64,000 bases of DNA, from assembly GCF_035222485.1 (NCBI RefSeq), contig NC_085920.1:4092001-4156000 (forward strand), written 5' to 3'. The translations under genes were made by a program, and so were the position numbers. The notes below the pieces were generated by a model. The model ran no database searches, was not told the origin of the DNA, and saw nothing but the letters and a program-made list of their open reading frames with translations. Source of the DNA: Podospora pseudoanserina (Eukaryota; Ascomycota; Sordariomycetes; Sordariales; Podosporaceae). Below, piece after piece: positions 23,279-34,139 of the stretch (positions within the stretch are counted from its first letter, which is position 1; each line of letters begins with the position of its first letter).

Positions 23279-24419
23279 TCAATACGAAGCGGCCTTTTCA
23301 CCTGGAACCTTTCCCTGGGCAACGGCGAGTGCGTCCACCATTGTAGCCTGAAGAGCCGTAAAATCCGTGGCCACGTTGATCATATGGAATCCCATATCAG
23401 CGTACTTCTTTGCCTGCTCTCCACCGGTGCAGAATATACCACACTTCTTGCCAGCTGCCACCGTCGCCTTATAGATACGGGCAATAGCATCGTCCAACTC
23501 AGCATCCGTCTTGCCGTTGATGATTGGGTGGCCGATATTGTTGCCTAGGTCAAAAGGCCCGATGAATACAACATCAACTAGTGGCGCAATCTCTTCCACG
23601 GAATCCAGAGCCTCCTTGGTTTCGATCTGCACCATGGTCAACAGGCTGTCGTTGGCTTGCTGAAGATACTCTGTAAGCGTCGGTTCCGGATGGAAGTTTT
23701 GCACCGCAATCGGGGAACCGAATCCTCTCGTTCCCAGTGGTGGGAACTTGGCTGCTGATACCACGCTCTTGACCTCATCAACAGTCCGGATCAGCGGTAC
23801 AAGTATCTGAACCTCTGGTTAGCCGGACTCACTCAACACAAGGGGAGTTCTGTCATTCTCACTCCGTGTGCACCGCTATCCAATGCCCCTGTGAGCGCAA
23901 CGTCAGCCACTGCCGGATAGTTGGGAGATCATCTGAACACTCACGTTTCACCATCCAAGGTTGGATGTCCGGTAGTCGAACAATAGGGGACACACCCAGG
24001 GCGGCAATGGCCGGAACCGCGTCATGCATTGCAGCATCTAGCAGGGTGTCACAGATTAGTCTTGGGGTTTCACCATTGACATAGATCTACAACGGAATAG
24101 GCCTCTTACCGTCGATGTTGCCGTGTTCACAGTCCACCATTACCCAATCTCCACCCGACCTGGCCAGTACACGAGAAACATTGGCACCGGGAATCATCTG
24201 CCAGAAGCCCATAGCTGGCCGCTTGCCTTCGGTGAAGACCTGCTTCAGTTTGTTTGACGTTGTCATCTTGGCGGATGCAGCCATAGCGGACGACGACATG
24301 AACCGAAGTGGTTGGCCGATGCGAGGATGATGTATTCCGGACGATACGGACTGACGAGATATACAGAGGCGGAATGTTTGTAGCGCGCCGGTTACTGCTG
24401 CTGCTCTTGTCCGAACCAT
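23279..24419 (-). CDS. HpcH/HpaI aldolase family protein, probably mitochondrial
   Basis: Four exons (24110-24419, 23945-24037, 23863-23888, 23279-23806) give 318 residues. The third exon is only 26 nt. The N-terminus (MVRTRAAAVTGALQTFRLCI) is Arg-rich without acidic residues and looks like a mitochondrial presequence. An internal Met near MSSSAMAASAKM could give a shorter form. The TIM-barrel core shows the family motifs: VMVDCEHGNIDAAMHD (catalytic His region), IVRLP, GAHGILVPLIRTVDE, MVQIETKEALDSVEEI (metal-binding Glu) and VVFIGPFDLGNNIGHP (metal-binding Asp). These class II pyruvate aldolases cleave 2-oxo-4-hydroxy acids such as 2-keto-3-deoxy sugar acids. The substrate here cannot be told. 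All four exons keep phase with GT-AG introns of 72, 80 or so... precisely 72, 56 and one of 56 nt class. Confidence 0.92.
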
Positions 24420-25430
24420 GGTGGATCCTTTATAAACAGTCCGAGAGTCGCTCTTTTCAACAGGCCACCACCACCAACGGGGATGTTTCAAAAGAGGCGA
24501 TATGATTCGAAACCCGGAAATCCACGCAAGGGGTGAGTGAGGTTTGTCTAATGACCCCCACCAACATCTACTTTCACAACGTTGGAGATCTGCGGGGGCG
24601 GAGTTGAGGCTTTTGCGGGGTAACACATGGAGGAACTGTTAGCTTGGGATCGTGACCCCCTCTTATAACCGCCATTCACCGAAGGCATTGCCAAGTATTT
24701 GGTGATGCCTTCAAGCAATAGATATCGATGCCAAGGGGATGCCCAGGCCGAAATGTAGTTCAACAGCATTGTTAATGTTGCTTCTCGCCGAGACTTGCTT
24801 GCAAATGTTGCGAACTACCCTGTTCAGCCTGATAATAGGGGTTGCTGCAGGCGCGCTATACGTCGTGAAACGCTGTGTGTGATGAAGGGGCTTGTTTTCT
24901 TTGCCCTGACAGCGGCAGCTTCGGCGAGGATGACGATCGGTATGCAAGTTTTTTTTTTTTTTTTTTGACTGTTGATCGACATGTGGCTGTGTCTGCGTTG
25001 ATACATGCACAACATAGGGAAAGCGTTCACTGACAAATTATATCGATATGCTATTCTAGACGGATTCCATGCTCCAGATGGGCAAAACGTGGTGATCGGG
25101 AAAAGATAGATGGCTGTTCTGTAGCGTAACAAGCCGCTGCATAGAGGCCTCCTGGACATGGCATGAGAGTCGAGTGGCACCTGATACCAGGTTCTTCTCT
25201 CTTAGGGGGATTATCAGGACAAAACTGACAAGTCTCTTGTTGCCGCCATAGATATAGTGATTGTTTTCCATTGTTTGCTTTGAACTGTAAATGCTTCTTT
25301 CTGACTGTATGACCCTCTCTAAGTCGGATATGGCCTCCATCTTGAATGCTGTTGGTCACACAATCCAGCTATTACATAATATCTTATTCTCCCCAACCAC
25401 TCATCAAAATTGGACCATTCACGATTTATA
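24420..25430. other. Intergenic, no gene seen
   Basis: The upstream region of the aldolase gene and the 5' flank of the tRNA gene. A T homopolymer (about 17 nt) lies at 24950-24966. Confidence 0.5.
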
Positions 25431-25521
25431 TCGGGTATGGTGTAGCGGTAACATCGTTGACTCTCACTTCTCAGAAGTGTCTGTTCTCTCAACAGCCCCG
25501 GGTTCGACTCCCGGTATCCGA
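25431..25521 (+). tRNA. tRNA-Glu (anticodon CTC) with 21-nt intron
   Basis: The acceptor arms TCGGGTA (25431-25437) and TATCCGA (25515-25521) pair, with one G-U. The D-stem is GTGT/ACAT. The anticodon stem is GTTGA/TCAAC. The T arm is CCGGG-TTCGACT-CCCGG. The loop reads CT-CTC-A, and a 21-nt insertion starting CTTCTCAGAAG sits between positions 37 and 38, the usual site of nuclear tRNA introns. Removing it leaves the seven-base loop CTCTCAC, so the tRNA should read GAG codons. CCA is not encoded. Confidence 0.93.
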
Positions 25522-25528
25522 GTCCTTA

Positions 25529-25542
25529 TTTTTGCTTTTTTT
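25529..25542 (+). terminator. RNA polymerase III terminator of tRNA-Glu
   Basis: Runs of 5 T (25529-25533) and 7 T (25536-25542) begin seven bases after the tRNA end. Confidence 0.85.
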
Positions 25543-26091
25543 CTTCTATCTGGTGCTGATCAGGGATGGCTTGATAAACCAAATTTTTGATGTGGATCTT
25601 GATGATCATACATACGATAAGATGAAACAATCTATTACATTGCATTCCTTCATTGTGGTCCCTTGTATAGGAATAGAACTTGTAAATGTAGGATTGATAC
25701 AGAGGCAAGATTATGCTATCAGTTCCCTCTCGGCGGCACACAGCTACAGGTTGACATTTACTTGCTTTCTCAGGGGTGAACAAGGGGACCCCGATAGCCT
25801 CATATCCATGCGGTTCCCGATACAACAATACCCCCACCAAGCCAGCTTCTCCCGCCCCACTCACCTACTCAAGCCACCAGGGCGCGTCAGGCTGGCCAAG
25901 CTCTGGAGAGCTTCACGAGTGAGGCTCAAGCTCAAACAGCAAACCGCATCCAAAATAATTCTTAACCACCCCTTCCCGCACTCACAATTCGCACCTCCGA
26001 CACATCGCCAACCACCCCTGAAAGCCCTCCTTTTCACCAACCCCACAACACCACCCCTCCTCTTACTCTCAACCTCCCAACCCACAACAAA
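25543..26091. other. Intergenic, LSM8 upstream region
   Basis: No further gene seen. The last 120 bases are C/A-rich and form the probable LSM8 leader. Confidence 0.5.
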
Positions 26092-26456
26092 ATGTCAATC
26101 AACAGCTACATCTCCAGTCCGCCCCCCTCCCTCCCACCCCCCCCATCCTCCCCTTTCGTCCCCCCATACTAACCTTGTCCCCTTCAGAAAAAGTCTGCAT
26201 CATCACCACCGACGGCAGAACCCTGGTCGGCACCCTCGCCGCGTACGACAACACAACCAACCTCGTCCTCCAAAACACCATCGAGCGTATCATCCGCACT
26301 CCCGATGACGCCGAGCCCTCGGCCCAGGTTCCCCTGGGCCTCTACCTCATCCGCGGCGAGAACGTCTGCACGATCGGGCTCGTTGACGAGGCGCTAGACG
26401 ACAGCATCAACTGGGCCGAGGTCAAGGGGGCTGTGATTGGGACTACGAAGCATTAA
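26092..26456 (+). CDS. LSM8: U6 snRNA-associated Sm-like protein LSm8
   Basis: Two exons (26092-26116, 26188-26456) give 97 residues, the usual family length. The first exon encodes only eight codons and one base (MSINSYIS). The 71-nt intron has a GTCCGC donor, a CTAAC branch site and a TTCAG acceptor. The Sm1 motif is VCIITTDGRTLVGTLAAYD followed by NTTNLVL. The Sm2 motif is LGLYLIRGENVCTIGLVDE. The DGR-TLVGTL-AYD and RGENV signatures together with the short form fit LSm8, the subunit that distinguishes the nuclear LSm2-8 ring. That ring binds the U6 3' oligo-U and acts in splicing. The donor is weak compared with others in the window. Confidence 0.93.
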
Positions 26457-26718
26457 GCAACTAAGAGGCAAAGACTGGGGAGGTTAAAGATTTGATAAAT
26501 ACAAAGGAGAAGGAAGAATGGCACGTTAAGAGCTGGGTTTTGACTGTGAAGGAAATGCTAATGGCCAGTTAAAAAGAGGTTTGGGAAGCGGCGGTTCTAC
26601 TGCAGCATTGGGAGAGGAAGCTTTGAGAAACTGTTATGGCGTTTAGGAGTCGCACACATATATGTGCAATGGTTTGCCTCGATGGGTATGCCCTCTCTTT
26701 CTCTGTTATTTCACAAAT

Positions 26719-26805
<87 letters not shown>

Positions 26806-26932
26806 GTTTTCGCTGACATTAACACGCAGAAGAATTCAAGATACCCCATGAGTAAAAGAAAAAAGCTGGTGATCATAGGAAGGAATCTACAGAGTTTTAT
26901 TTTTCCCCATCTCAGACAAGTTCTACCTACAC
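26457..26932. other. Intergenic between convergent genes, microsatellite-bearing
   Basis: Carries the LSM8 3' flank, a compound CA/TA microsatellite and the 3' flank of the nucleoside hydrolase. No gene. Confidence 0.6.
26719..26802. repeat. Compound microsatellite (CA)10(TA)32
   Basis: CA at 26719-26738 runs directly into TA at 26739-26802. The TA part is self-complementary and can extrude a hairpin. Confidence 0.95.
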
Positions 26933-28498
26933 CTAGGCAAAGATTCTGTCCAGCAAAATACCAGCAAAGGTATTCTGGCCCGGTGACGACACTACCCTGT
27001 TGATTCTGTTGCCCCTTCTCAGACTGAGCCAGCCCATCGTGTCACCAGGAACCTCATCGAACGTGACGGCATCCATCGGGTCCTCGGGGTGTGTCTCTAC
27101 TGTGCTGTCGACCTCGGCCGGCTTGGCTCTCCCACGGTTATCGATGACGTGCATGCCCCTTGTCCACTGGCCGCAGGTCTCGACTCGGATGTCTTCTGGC
27201 TTGGGCACAGTCGTCCACTCAGGATGGTCGCGCGTCAGCATGTACCAGATGGTCAGCGGGTCATGAAGGGACAGGCCCTCGTTGTGGCCCTCGCCGAGCA
27301 TCGAGTCAATCTTGTTAAAAGTGCCATTCAAAAAGGTTTCGGTCCATTTGGCAAGGGGACTGCCTTGTTTCAGCAGCGGCTGGATCTTTTGGTTGAAAGT
27401 CTCCTTGTGGAGCTCGTGGGGAGTAGTGATATCCAAGGGGAACAAGCTCAGCTTGAGTTGACGGGGCAACTTCTCAGGATAGGCACCCAGGACCGACTTG
27501 CCGTGTATTGTTGGTGGCATCGTCGATGAGGGGACCTTGGACGTGAGAGCGTAAACTCTGGCAGCGGCAACAGCATCAGCCATGCAGTTGAACTCGGCCA
27601 CAGGAGTCACGTTTCCGATGGTGTTGACAGCACCCCCCATCACAACAAGCTCCTTGACGCGGAGGAAGGTCTCAGGGTCCTTGGCGGCTGCGAGGGCAAC
27701 GTTGGTGAGTGGCCCAACGGCAACGACTGTGATGGTGTCCTCTGGCTCTTCCCTCAAGATGCGGAGGATCTCCTCGTGGGCAGGACCCTTGCTAGGGCTG
27801 AAGAAACGGGAGAATGATGGTGGCTCATCAGAGTCTGTAGCTCCCTCCACCTTGTCACCGAAAAGGGTGCGCCAGGTATCCGCGGGGCTCAGGTCAGGGT
27901 GCTACAGATACCAGTTTAGCCAAATGATGCCCCTATTCGCGATGTAAACAGATGGAAATCTTACAGCTGTGTGGACACCATGCAGCCCATCCTCACCATC
28001 TATAACGCGGGTTAGGGTTATCCTCAGGACTCGAACTTTCCTAGACTAAACTTACGGAAATGGTCCGCCACCAGCTCTTCATCTTCCAGGGGATGAGAAG
28101 CACCAACGGCAACAATAGGCTTGTAAGCGTTCAAGGCACCAAAGGTAGGTTTGCCGTTGGCCTCGCGCCATTTCATTTCCTTCTCCAGCACGTGAAACAT
28201 GGCCACGACATTGCGGAGGCATCTGCAGCCGCGTCAGACAACAGTTCTCGACATGTTCCAGGAACTTTCCACAAGCGAGACCTGGGGGTCGTACCTTTGC
28301 AGCGGGACATTGCCGTATGTGACCGAAATCATGGCCACCTCGAGCTCCTCGGGAGAGGCGCTGAGGGCCAGCAACAGTGCCAGGACATCATCAACACCTG
28401 GGTTGGCTGTGTTAGTACATATGCAGATATCGTGATTTTAGGTTTTGACAGTACCAACCTGGATCGGTATCAATGATAATGCGGTTCTTGGGCGCCAT
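26933..28498 (-). CDS. Inosine-uridine preferring nucleoside hydrolase
   Basis: Five exons (28459-28498, 28295-28397, 28056-28222, 27965-27999, 26933-27901) give 437 residues. The four introns are 56-72 nt and all phases agree. The N-terminal RIIIDTDPGVDDVLALLLAL is the Ca2+-binding DTDPGxDD signature, split by the first intron after the proline. GEDGLHGV matches the family G-D-G block, TVVAVGPLTNVALA the ribose-side block, VVMGGAV a further core strand, EFNCMADAVAAARV the FN-x3-D block, and GLSLHDPLTIWYM carries the late catalytic Asp. The enzyme cleaves N-glycosidic bonds of ribonucleosides to ribose and free base, in salvage. Residues between about 250 and 340 form an insert compared with bacterial members. 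The protein is presumed cytosolic, with no signal peptide. Confidence 0.95.
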
Positions 28499-29870
28499 GA
28501 CTGGAATATCTGTGCTTGCAGAGAGGGTGCAAAATGCGGGGTTGCTGTGTATGTCCCAAGTGTACGAGTTGGAGACCCTGATGAGCTTTGACAATTTAAA
28601 AAGATATAAAGATGTGTGGCAAAGAGGAGGTAACCCTTCTTATCTCAAACCGTCCAAGAGAATCACCTCAAGAGTTTTCGCGGCTCACAAGGAGAAAGAT
28701 GATACAGGCCCTAGGTCAAGGTCTTGAACTGATAACAAGGCCAGCCTGGTTTCCAGCAAAAGACTGGGAGCTTGTGCCGCCAGGATGGTGGGCAGAGATG
28801 TCCCACCTTCCTAGTCTGGAATCTTGCTGCTGTTCGATCTTTCTGATTGCAGCCCAGTCAACGGCCTCGTCCGCTTTGGTTATGTAGACATTGGAGGGTT
28901 GTGGCCGCCATGTACAGGCAGTGCCGGTGAGGGTGCAGCTTCCCTATAAGAAGGCCATCCCAACGTCTTTGAGTTGCGGATGCCCCTGTATTGGATGCTC
29001 ATGCTGAACTGATTCACTGCCATGTGTCTCCACCACGATATCCGATAAGCCCTGATAGCTGAGTTGGTGAGATTGTTGACACTGAGAAGAGCATCTACTC
29101 CGTATCCATATCGGAAACAAAGCCAACAGAGAAAGATACGGGTCAAAAGAGTTGCTCTTGATACCTATCGAGCAATCTTTTCAATATTTCACGTAACCTG
29201 CCAAATGTCATCATCAGTTTGGTCCAGCCTTCGTATCACCCCTGAACAGCTGCCGATATCGTCCAGCCAATCACGTGAAGCATCGCTGCCAAGTTGGGTC
29301 CCAGGGGTGTACCGTGCACTCTCTCCACCCTAGATGAAGCTGGCCAAGGGAAACGCAGCCGAACTTCTGAACACCTTTCACCTGGCAAGACACGCCGCCG
29401 CTGTGGCTTTCCATCAAGACTTTTGAAGCCCTATTTTCTCCTACCCAAAGCTCAAGAGCACTCACAAATTCTTCCCCCCTTCTTCCCCCCAGATATCAAA
29501 CCATTCACTCTACCCTCCCCCTCTGATCTCCCTCTTTCAATTCACTCAATTGACAAGTCGGCAAGCACCCTCTGCTCCATAATACTCACCCCTAGCCCAT
29601 CAAGGCGAGAGAGACCCTTCTGGAGTATCCAGGTCTACCCCGACATCGATCTGCTCAACGCAAAGACCATCCTCTCGACCAGCCGTCATCTGCCAACCCC
29701 GCAGGAAGCTTCGAGCTCAAGCCTCTCGGTTCCCGTCTGCAACAGCGACCGACCGCGATTGCGACCGTCTTGTGAACACGCGAGGCTACTGCGTTGACCG
29801 TCTTGTGCGTGTTGCGCATCTACATCGATACACCTATCTCTCCTAGAACACATCGCACAACCCCGTCACA
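28499..29870. other. Intergenic between divergent genes
   Basis: 1.4 kb between the starts of the nucleoside hydrolase (-) and the gene at 29871 (+). No gene seen. The part 29460-29600 is strongly pyrimidine-rich and is the probable 5' leader or promoter of the right-hand gene. Confidence 0.5.
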
Positions 29871-31163
29871 ATGGGTGTCAACATGTCAACATTGGTCGGC
29901 TGGGCCGTCATTGCCAGCGCTCTCGTCGGTTACAAGGTGTATCTTGACAACAGGAACAGACCAGCTGTCCGTCAAGTTGCCCGCCAGCTTCATACCGAGA
30001 AGCCTGCTGGCCAGAACCGCAAAGAGCCCAAGGAGAAGGCGAAGCGACAAAGGGTGGAAGCTTACTCCAAAGACACCGAGGAGACGGGCAAGACCGCCCA
30101 GCTGAAGACTCGTGCCACCAAGCCATCAGCTGCTTCCTCGAAACCCTCCAACGATAGCTCCGATGACGAGGTCGACAACAGGGAGTTTGCCAGGCAATTG
30201 GCCAGCATCAAGCAGGGCACAAACCTGAATGCCACCAAGAAGGCCGACGAGAAGAGACAAAAGTCGGTGAAGCAGTCTCGTGCCCAGGTCATTGACGAGA
30301 AGCCAAAGGAGCCCAAGGTCTCCACTCCCTCCTCAACTGCCGGCGTTGACGCCGATGACGACGCGTCTTCGGCTGCTTCCCCTGCCGTCACACCTGCGGA
30401 TGCCGGCGATGTCTCGGATATGCTTGAGCCCAAGTCGTCCGGTCCCTCTGTCCTCCGCCTCACCGACACTGAGAAGGTGAAGCCCAAAAAGGAGAAGAAG
30501 GCCAAGGAGCCTGAGAAGACGGAAACCAAGAAGCAGAGACAGAACCGTCGTAAGAAGGAGCTTGAGCAGGAGCAGCGCCAAGAGGACGAGCGTCAGCGCA
30601 AGGTCGCCGAGGAGGCCCAAAGACGACAGGCCCGCATCGCCGAGGGTCGCGCTGCCAAGGACGGCTCTGAATTCACCAACAAGGCCGTCAAGGAGTCTGT
30701 CTGGACCGCCGGTAAGACTGAGAGCAAGCCCACTAATGGCCAGACAGCTCCTGTGCAGCCACTCGACACCTTCGACACCGACAGTTATACCGATGTGTCT
30801 ATTCCCACCCAAACCGACTCGACTTCCAAAGCCTCCACTGCTAAGCAGGCCGGTGCCCCGAACAACTGGATTGCCTCCCTCCCCTCCGAGGAGGAGCAGA
30901 TGAAGATGATCGAAGATGAAGAGGCCTGGAACACTGTTCCATCCAAGAAGTCTAAGAAGAAGAAGACGGCCGAGGCCACCTCCCCCGCCGATAGCGCCGG
31001 CGAGTCTGAGCCAGTCGCCGCCACCAAGGCTCAGCCTGCCACAAAGCCCCGTGCTACCAATGGCACCGCTCCCAGCAGACCCGCCAAGATCATCTCCCAG
31101 CAGTCATCCTTTGCTGCTCTGACTCCAAATGACGATGAGACCAGCAAGGAGTGGGATGTGTAA
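29871..31163 (+). CDS. N-terminally anchored, highly charged coiled-coil protein
   Basis: Single exon, 430 residues. A single hydrophobic segment (LVGWAVIASALVGYKVYL, residues 7-24) at the very start looks like a signal anchor, leaving the rest cytosolic. The remainder is Lys/Glu/Ala/Ser-rich and disordered. A long coiled-coil stretch (about 200-265; KKQRQNRRKKELEQEQRQED, then ERQRKVAEEAQRRQ) comes first. Acidic/aromatic motifs follow (NNWIASLPSEEEQMKMIEDE, EAWNTVP-KKSKKKK) and then the C-terminal FAALTPNDDETSKEWDV. The layout (ER-type anchor plus basic coiled coil) resembles ribosome- or RNA-associated membrane proteins, but this is inference. High GC3 and a short clear leader with ACAATGG context suggest strong expression. 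Confidence 0.88.
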   Translation: MGVNMSTLVGWAVIASALVGYKVYLDNRNRPAVRQVARQLHTEKPAGQNRKEPKEKAKRQRVEAYSKDTEETGKTAQLKTRATKPSAASSKPSNDSSDDEVDNREFARQLASIKQGTNLNATKKADEKRQKSVKQSRAQVIDEKPKEPKVSTPSSTAGVDADDDASSAASPAVTPADAGDVSDMLEPKSSGPSVLRLTDTEKVKPKKEKKAKEPEKTETKKQRQNRRKKELEQEQRQEDERQRKVAEEAQRRQARIAEGRAAKDGSEFTNKAVKESVWTAGKTESKPTNGQTAPVQPLDTFDTDSYTDVSIPTQTDSTSKASTAKQAGAPNNWIASLPSEEEQMKMIEDEEAWNTVPSKKSKKKKTAEATSPADSAGESEPVAATKAQPATKPRATNGTAPSRPAKIISQQSSFAALTPNDDETSKEWDV

Positions 31164-34139
31164 ATTGGCAGTAGCCGAGGCACGTCATGGAACAATGAAA
31201 GCACCTAAGGAGAGAGGCGACTGCACCGGACTCACCTTTACTTTCTTCGTTATTCGTCTCTCTTTCATAATGGGGATACGGGTTTCCATCACGCAGTTTT
31301 AATCCCCAATTTGTTGTTATAACAAAATTTCACCGGTCTTTTTTCGTTGTCATTTCTCTCTGATTTGCCAAAAAAGGGCAACTGGAGTTTTGTTTGTGCA
31401 TGTACATTACCCAAAAGGTCGTTTTAGTTAGGAGGGGGGAGTGGCTTGCCGTTCGTCATCGTCCTCCAACAGATAGGCCTCACCGATTTGCGCTTTTTTT
31501 CTGCAGTTGTTTTTCAGATTGGTGCTTTTTGTTCGCTCGGGCCAGCTCAACTTAGCGATGAACAAGAGGGAAGAGGTAATTTGACGAGGGGGGGGGGAAG
31601 GATTGAGTTGCTTTTGTGCTTTTTCGCATCACGAAGAACACAAACATGATTTGCAGCGGGGCGATGGATGGGAGGGAGGGGGAAGTATCTTAATGCTGGG
31701 TGAGTTATCACGAAAGGGATGAGATGGGAATGGGAGTAGCTAGGGTTAGTTACTACTACTACTGAAAATGGCGACAATCATGAGGCCTGGTCGTTTTTTC
31801 TTTTTGTGACTTGTTGAAAAGGAAGCTGGCTGGCTGGTAGAAGTTGCGACTTTGTGGTTGGGGGAAATATACTATTACATGAATGATGCATTACTTGTTG
31901 GCGATATTTGGACGTGAGTCATATGAAGAGTGCCATCTGTGGATTTCGTGCCAGTTACTGAGTGTTATGATAAAGGTAGGCACTTGGTGATGCTGCTTTG
32001 TTTTTGATGATGGTGAAAGATATACGAAGTGAAAATTGAAATGAAGCTGTGTGGCTGAGGTACAGGGTTATAGTATCATGAGTCTAAGATGATGCTGGGT
32101 TGGAAAGGGAGGCTCATTTAACGTGACGGACTCTGAACCGTGGGGTGGGGGGTTTGCCAAGGGTTTTTGACAGGAGATGAAATAATGACTTCTAGAAGGG
32201 GACTGGAAAGTTGGGTAGAGATGTTGGATACATATATTGTGGTATGGATGTTTGGTTTTATATTTCATCTTTAAGATGGTATATCGTGATGGTCATATAG
32301 ATAGTGTTGACAAAACTGGGGACTGAAAACAGTGAGAAACCCCGCCATCTCTTGCAGCGGGTAAAGTTTGGGGTTTCGTACCCAGGTGTGTAGCGGTGGT
32401 GATGTGTTTCGTTTGAGATGCACCACGGGAAGGACAAATTTGGTACCCGATGAGATGGGGGAGACTTTGGGGGCGGGGTAAATGGTGTGCTATGATGGTG
32501 TTTACAGATCGCTTTGACATTGACACTGGAGGTCTAACAACGGAGAGGATATATCGAGAGCCATTTTGGACATCGCTGCAGTGATGAGTGCGCCCTAACC
32601 AAAAAATTTAGGCATTTGGTTCGTCAGGGACGGTGTTACAATTATCGAGAAAGTCCGTCGTCTGGTTTATGCAACCAAGATGTCGGGGCTGGTGGGTGGT
32701 GGTGTACGACGGTTAAGTGGTGCAGCCAGCTGCTAGTTTAGGCAAGGGCCATGACATCTAATTGGGCAGGCGTAATGCGATGGAATTGCGTGTCTTCTTT
32801 GCCTTCGCTTGCAGATTGGGGAAGCTGGGGGGAGGGGACGAGTGCTAATTCGTGGGGGTGAGGCAGCTGCGTACTAGTTCAGGGCTGAGGTGAGGCTTTT
32901 ATGTATTCCCAACTTCTACACGCCATCAGAGAGGAGGGGGATAGGTTGTAAGAAATGGCGAGAATTGTTCCTTCTTATGCTTGAGGGGCTTGAGGGGAAT
33001 GCGAAACGCCTCCTCATTGTTCGGAGTTTTGCGAGTGTGGGAAGGCAGAGTGGGGTTGCACATTTGATTTCCATCCCCCTGTTCCCATCGTGGTGCCTTA
33101 CCCCCGGATTTGTTTCGCATGCAAATTACCAGCCCCTCGGGGGAATGCCCTTGCTGCAAATGGCTTGGTTCCCGCCTTGTTTAATCGTTTCTTCAACGTC
33201 AAGTTTGATTGCGGCTTTTCAGCTTTCTCCTTTGTTGCATTTTCGACTCCAACTTTCCCGTGTGTTTTGTGTGTTTCTCTGTGTTGCTTGTAAGTGTGTT
33301 TGTGTTGTGTGTTTTCCCCGCCAACAACCAGACAACCAACAGCTACACACGGCAGACATTACACATTTCTCACGACTACATCTTTGGACTCCTTTTGTTT
33401 TCTGAGATCTTTTCTTTCGATTTGTCCTCCCTTTAACTGTTAGTTTATGGGGGCCAATTGACCAAAAGAAAGCCGCATCGAATTCCCGGAAACGCGGGCT
33501 TATGGAGAGCTCCGGTTGAAGGCCTTCCGACGTTTCCTTAAACGACCACGACTTCCCCCAAGAACACCAAGACCTGCCACGACACAACAGAGTGTGCATC
33601 TCATCCTACCTAACCATTCGAACCCCGCGATTCCCCTCCTTTTATAATACGCACGATCAACGCGCCGGATCTAGGGATTGGACCAAGAGCTGACGCGGCT
33701 GATCATTCGAGGCGCATCTGGGGCGCAGAAGGGACATTTTAGCTTTAAGCTTTCGAACGGTGTTCAACCCATCGTCCTCCTGGTCCCCCCCCCCCCGTTC
33801 CACCCTCAACGACTCAACGATCGACCGTCAACCACTACATTGGAACCTCGATTCAACAATCAATTCGACGTAACAGCCAACCCACCTGCGATATAGAACC
33901 TCGACACGATCTACTTTGCTCGCTACCTCACCCCAGCTGCTGCATGACATGCTAACGATTGCCTGTTTCGGTGGTGTGTCAACGACGGGCGCTACGGAAT
34001 CCTAAGCGAAAGGCGACCACGATTGACGACACCCCGAAACTGTGATCATTCTTGGAGGATACATTGTCAGACATATTGTCGAAGAGAGGGACGAACTCGG
34101 TCCTAGAAAACGAATACTTACACGTCCGGTGGCCCAGCA
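31164..34139. other. 3-kb intergenic region and long leader
   Basis: No coding gene seen. The first kilobase is T-rich and contains the 3' UTR of the upstream gene. The last 700 bp (33440-34139) is CT/C-A rich and probably the leader of the gene at 34140. It includes at least two short AUG-initiated upstream frames (33944-33955, 33949-34005). TATTTAT-like and GT-rich stretches occur near 32200-32500 but nothing specific. Confidence 0.45.

Noticed and set aside
26719-26802. Telomere or centromere signal
   Set aside because: Simple CA/TA microsatellite between two ordinary genes.
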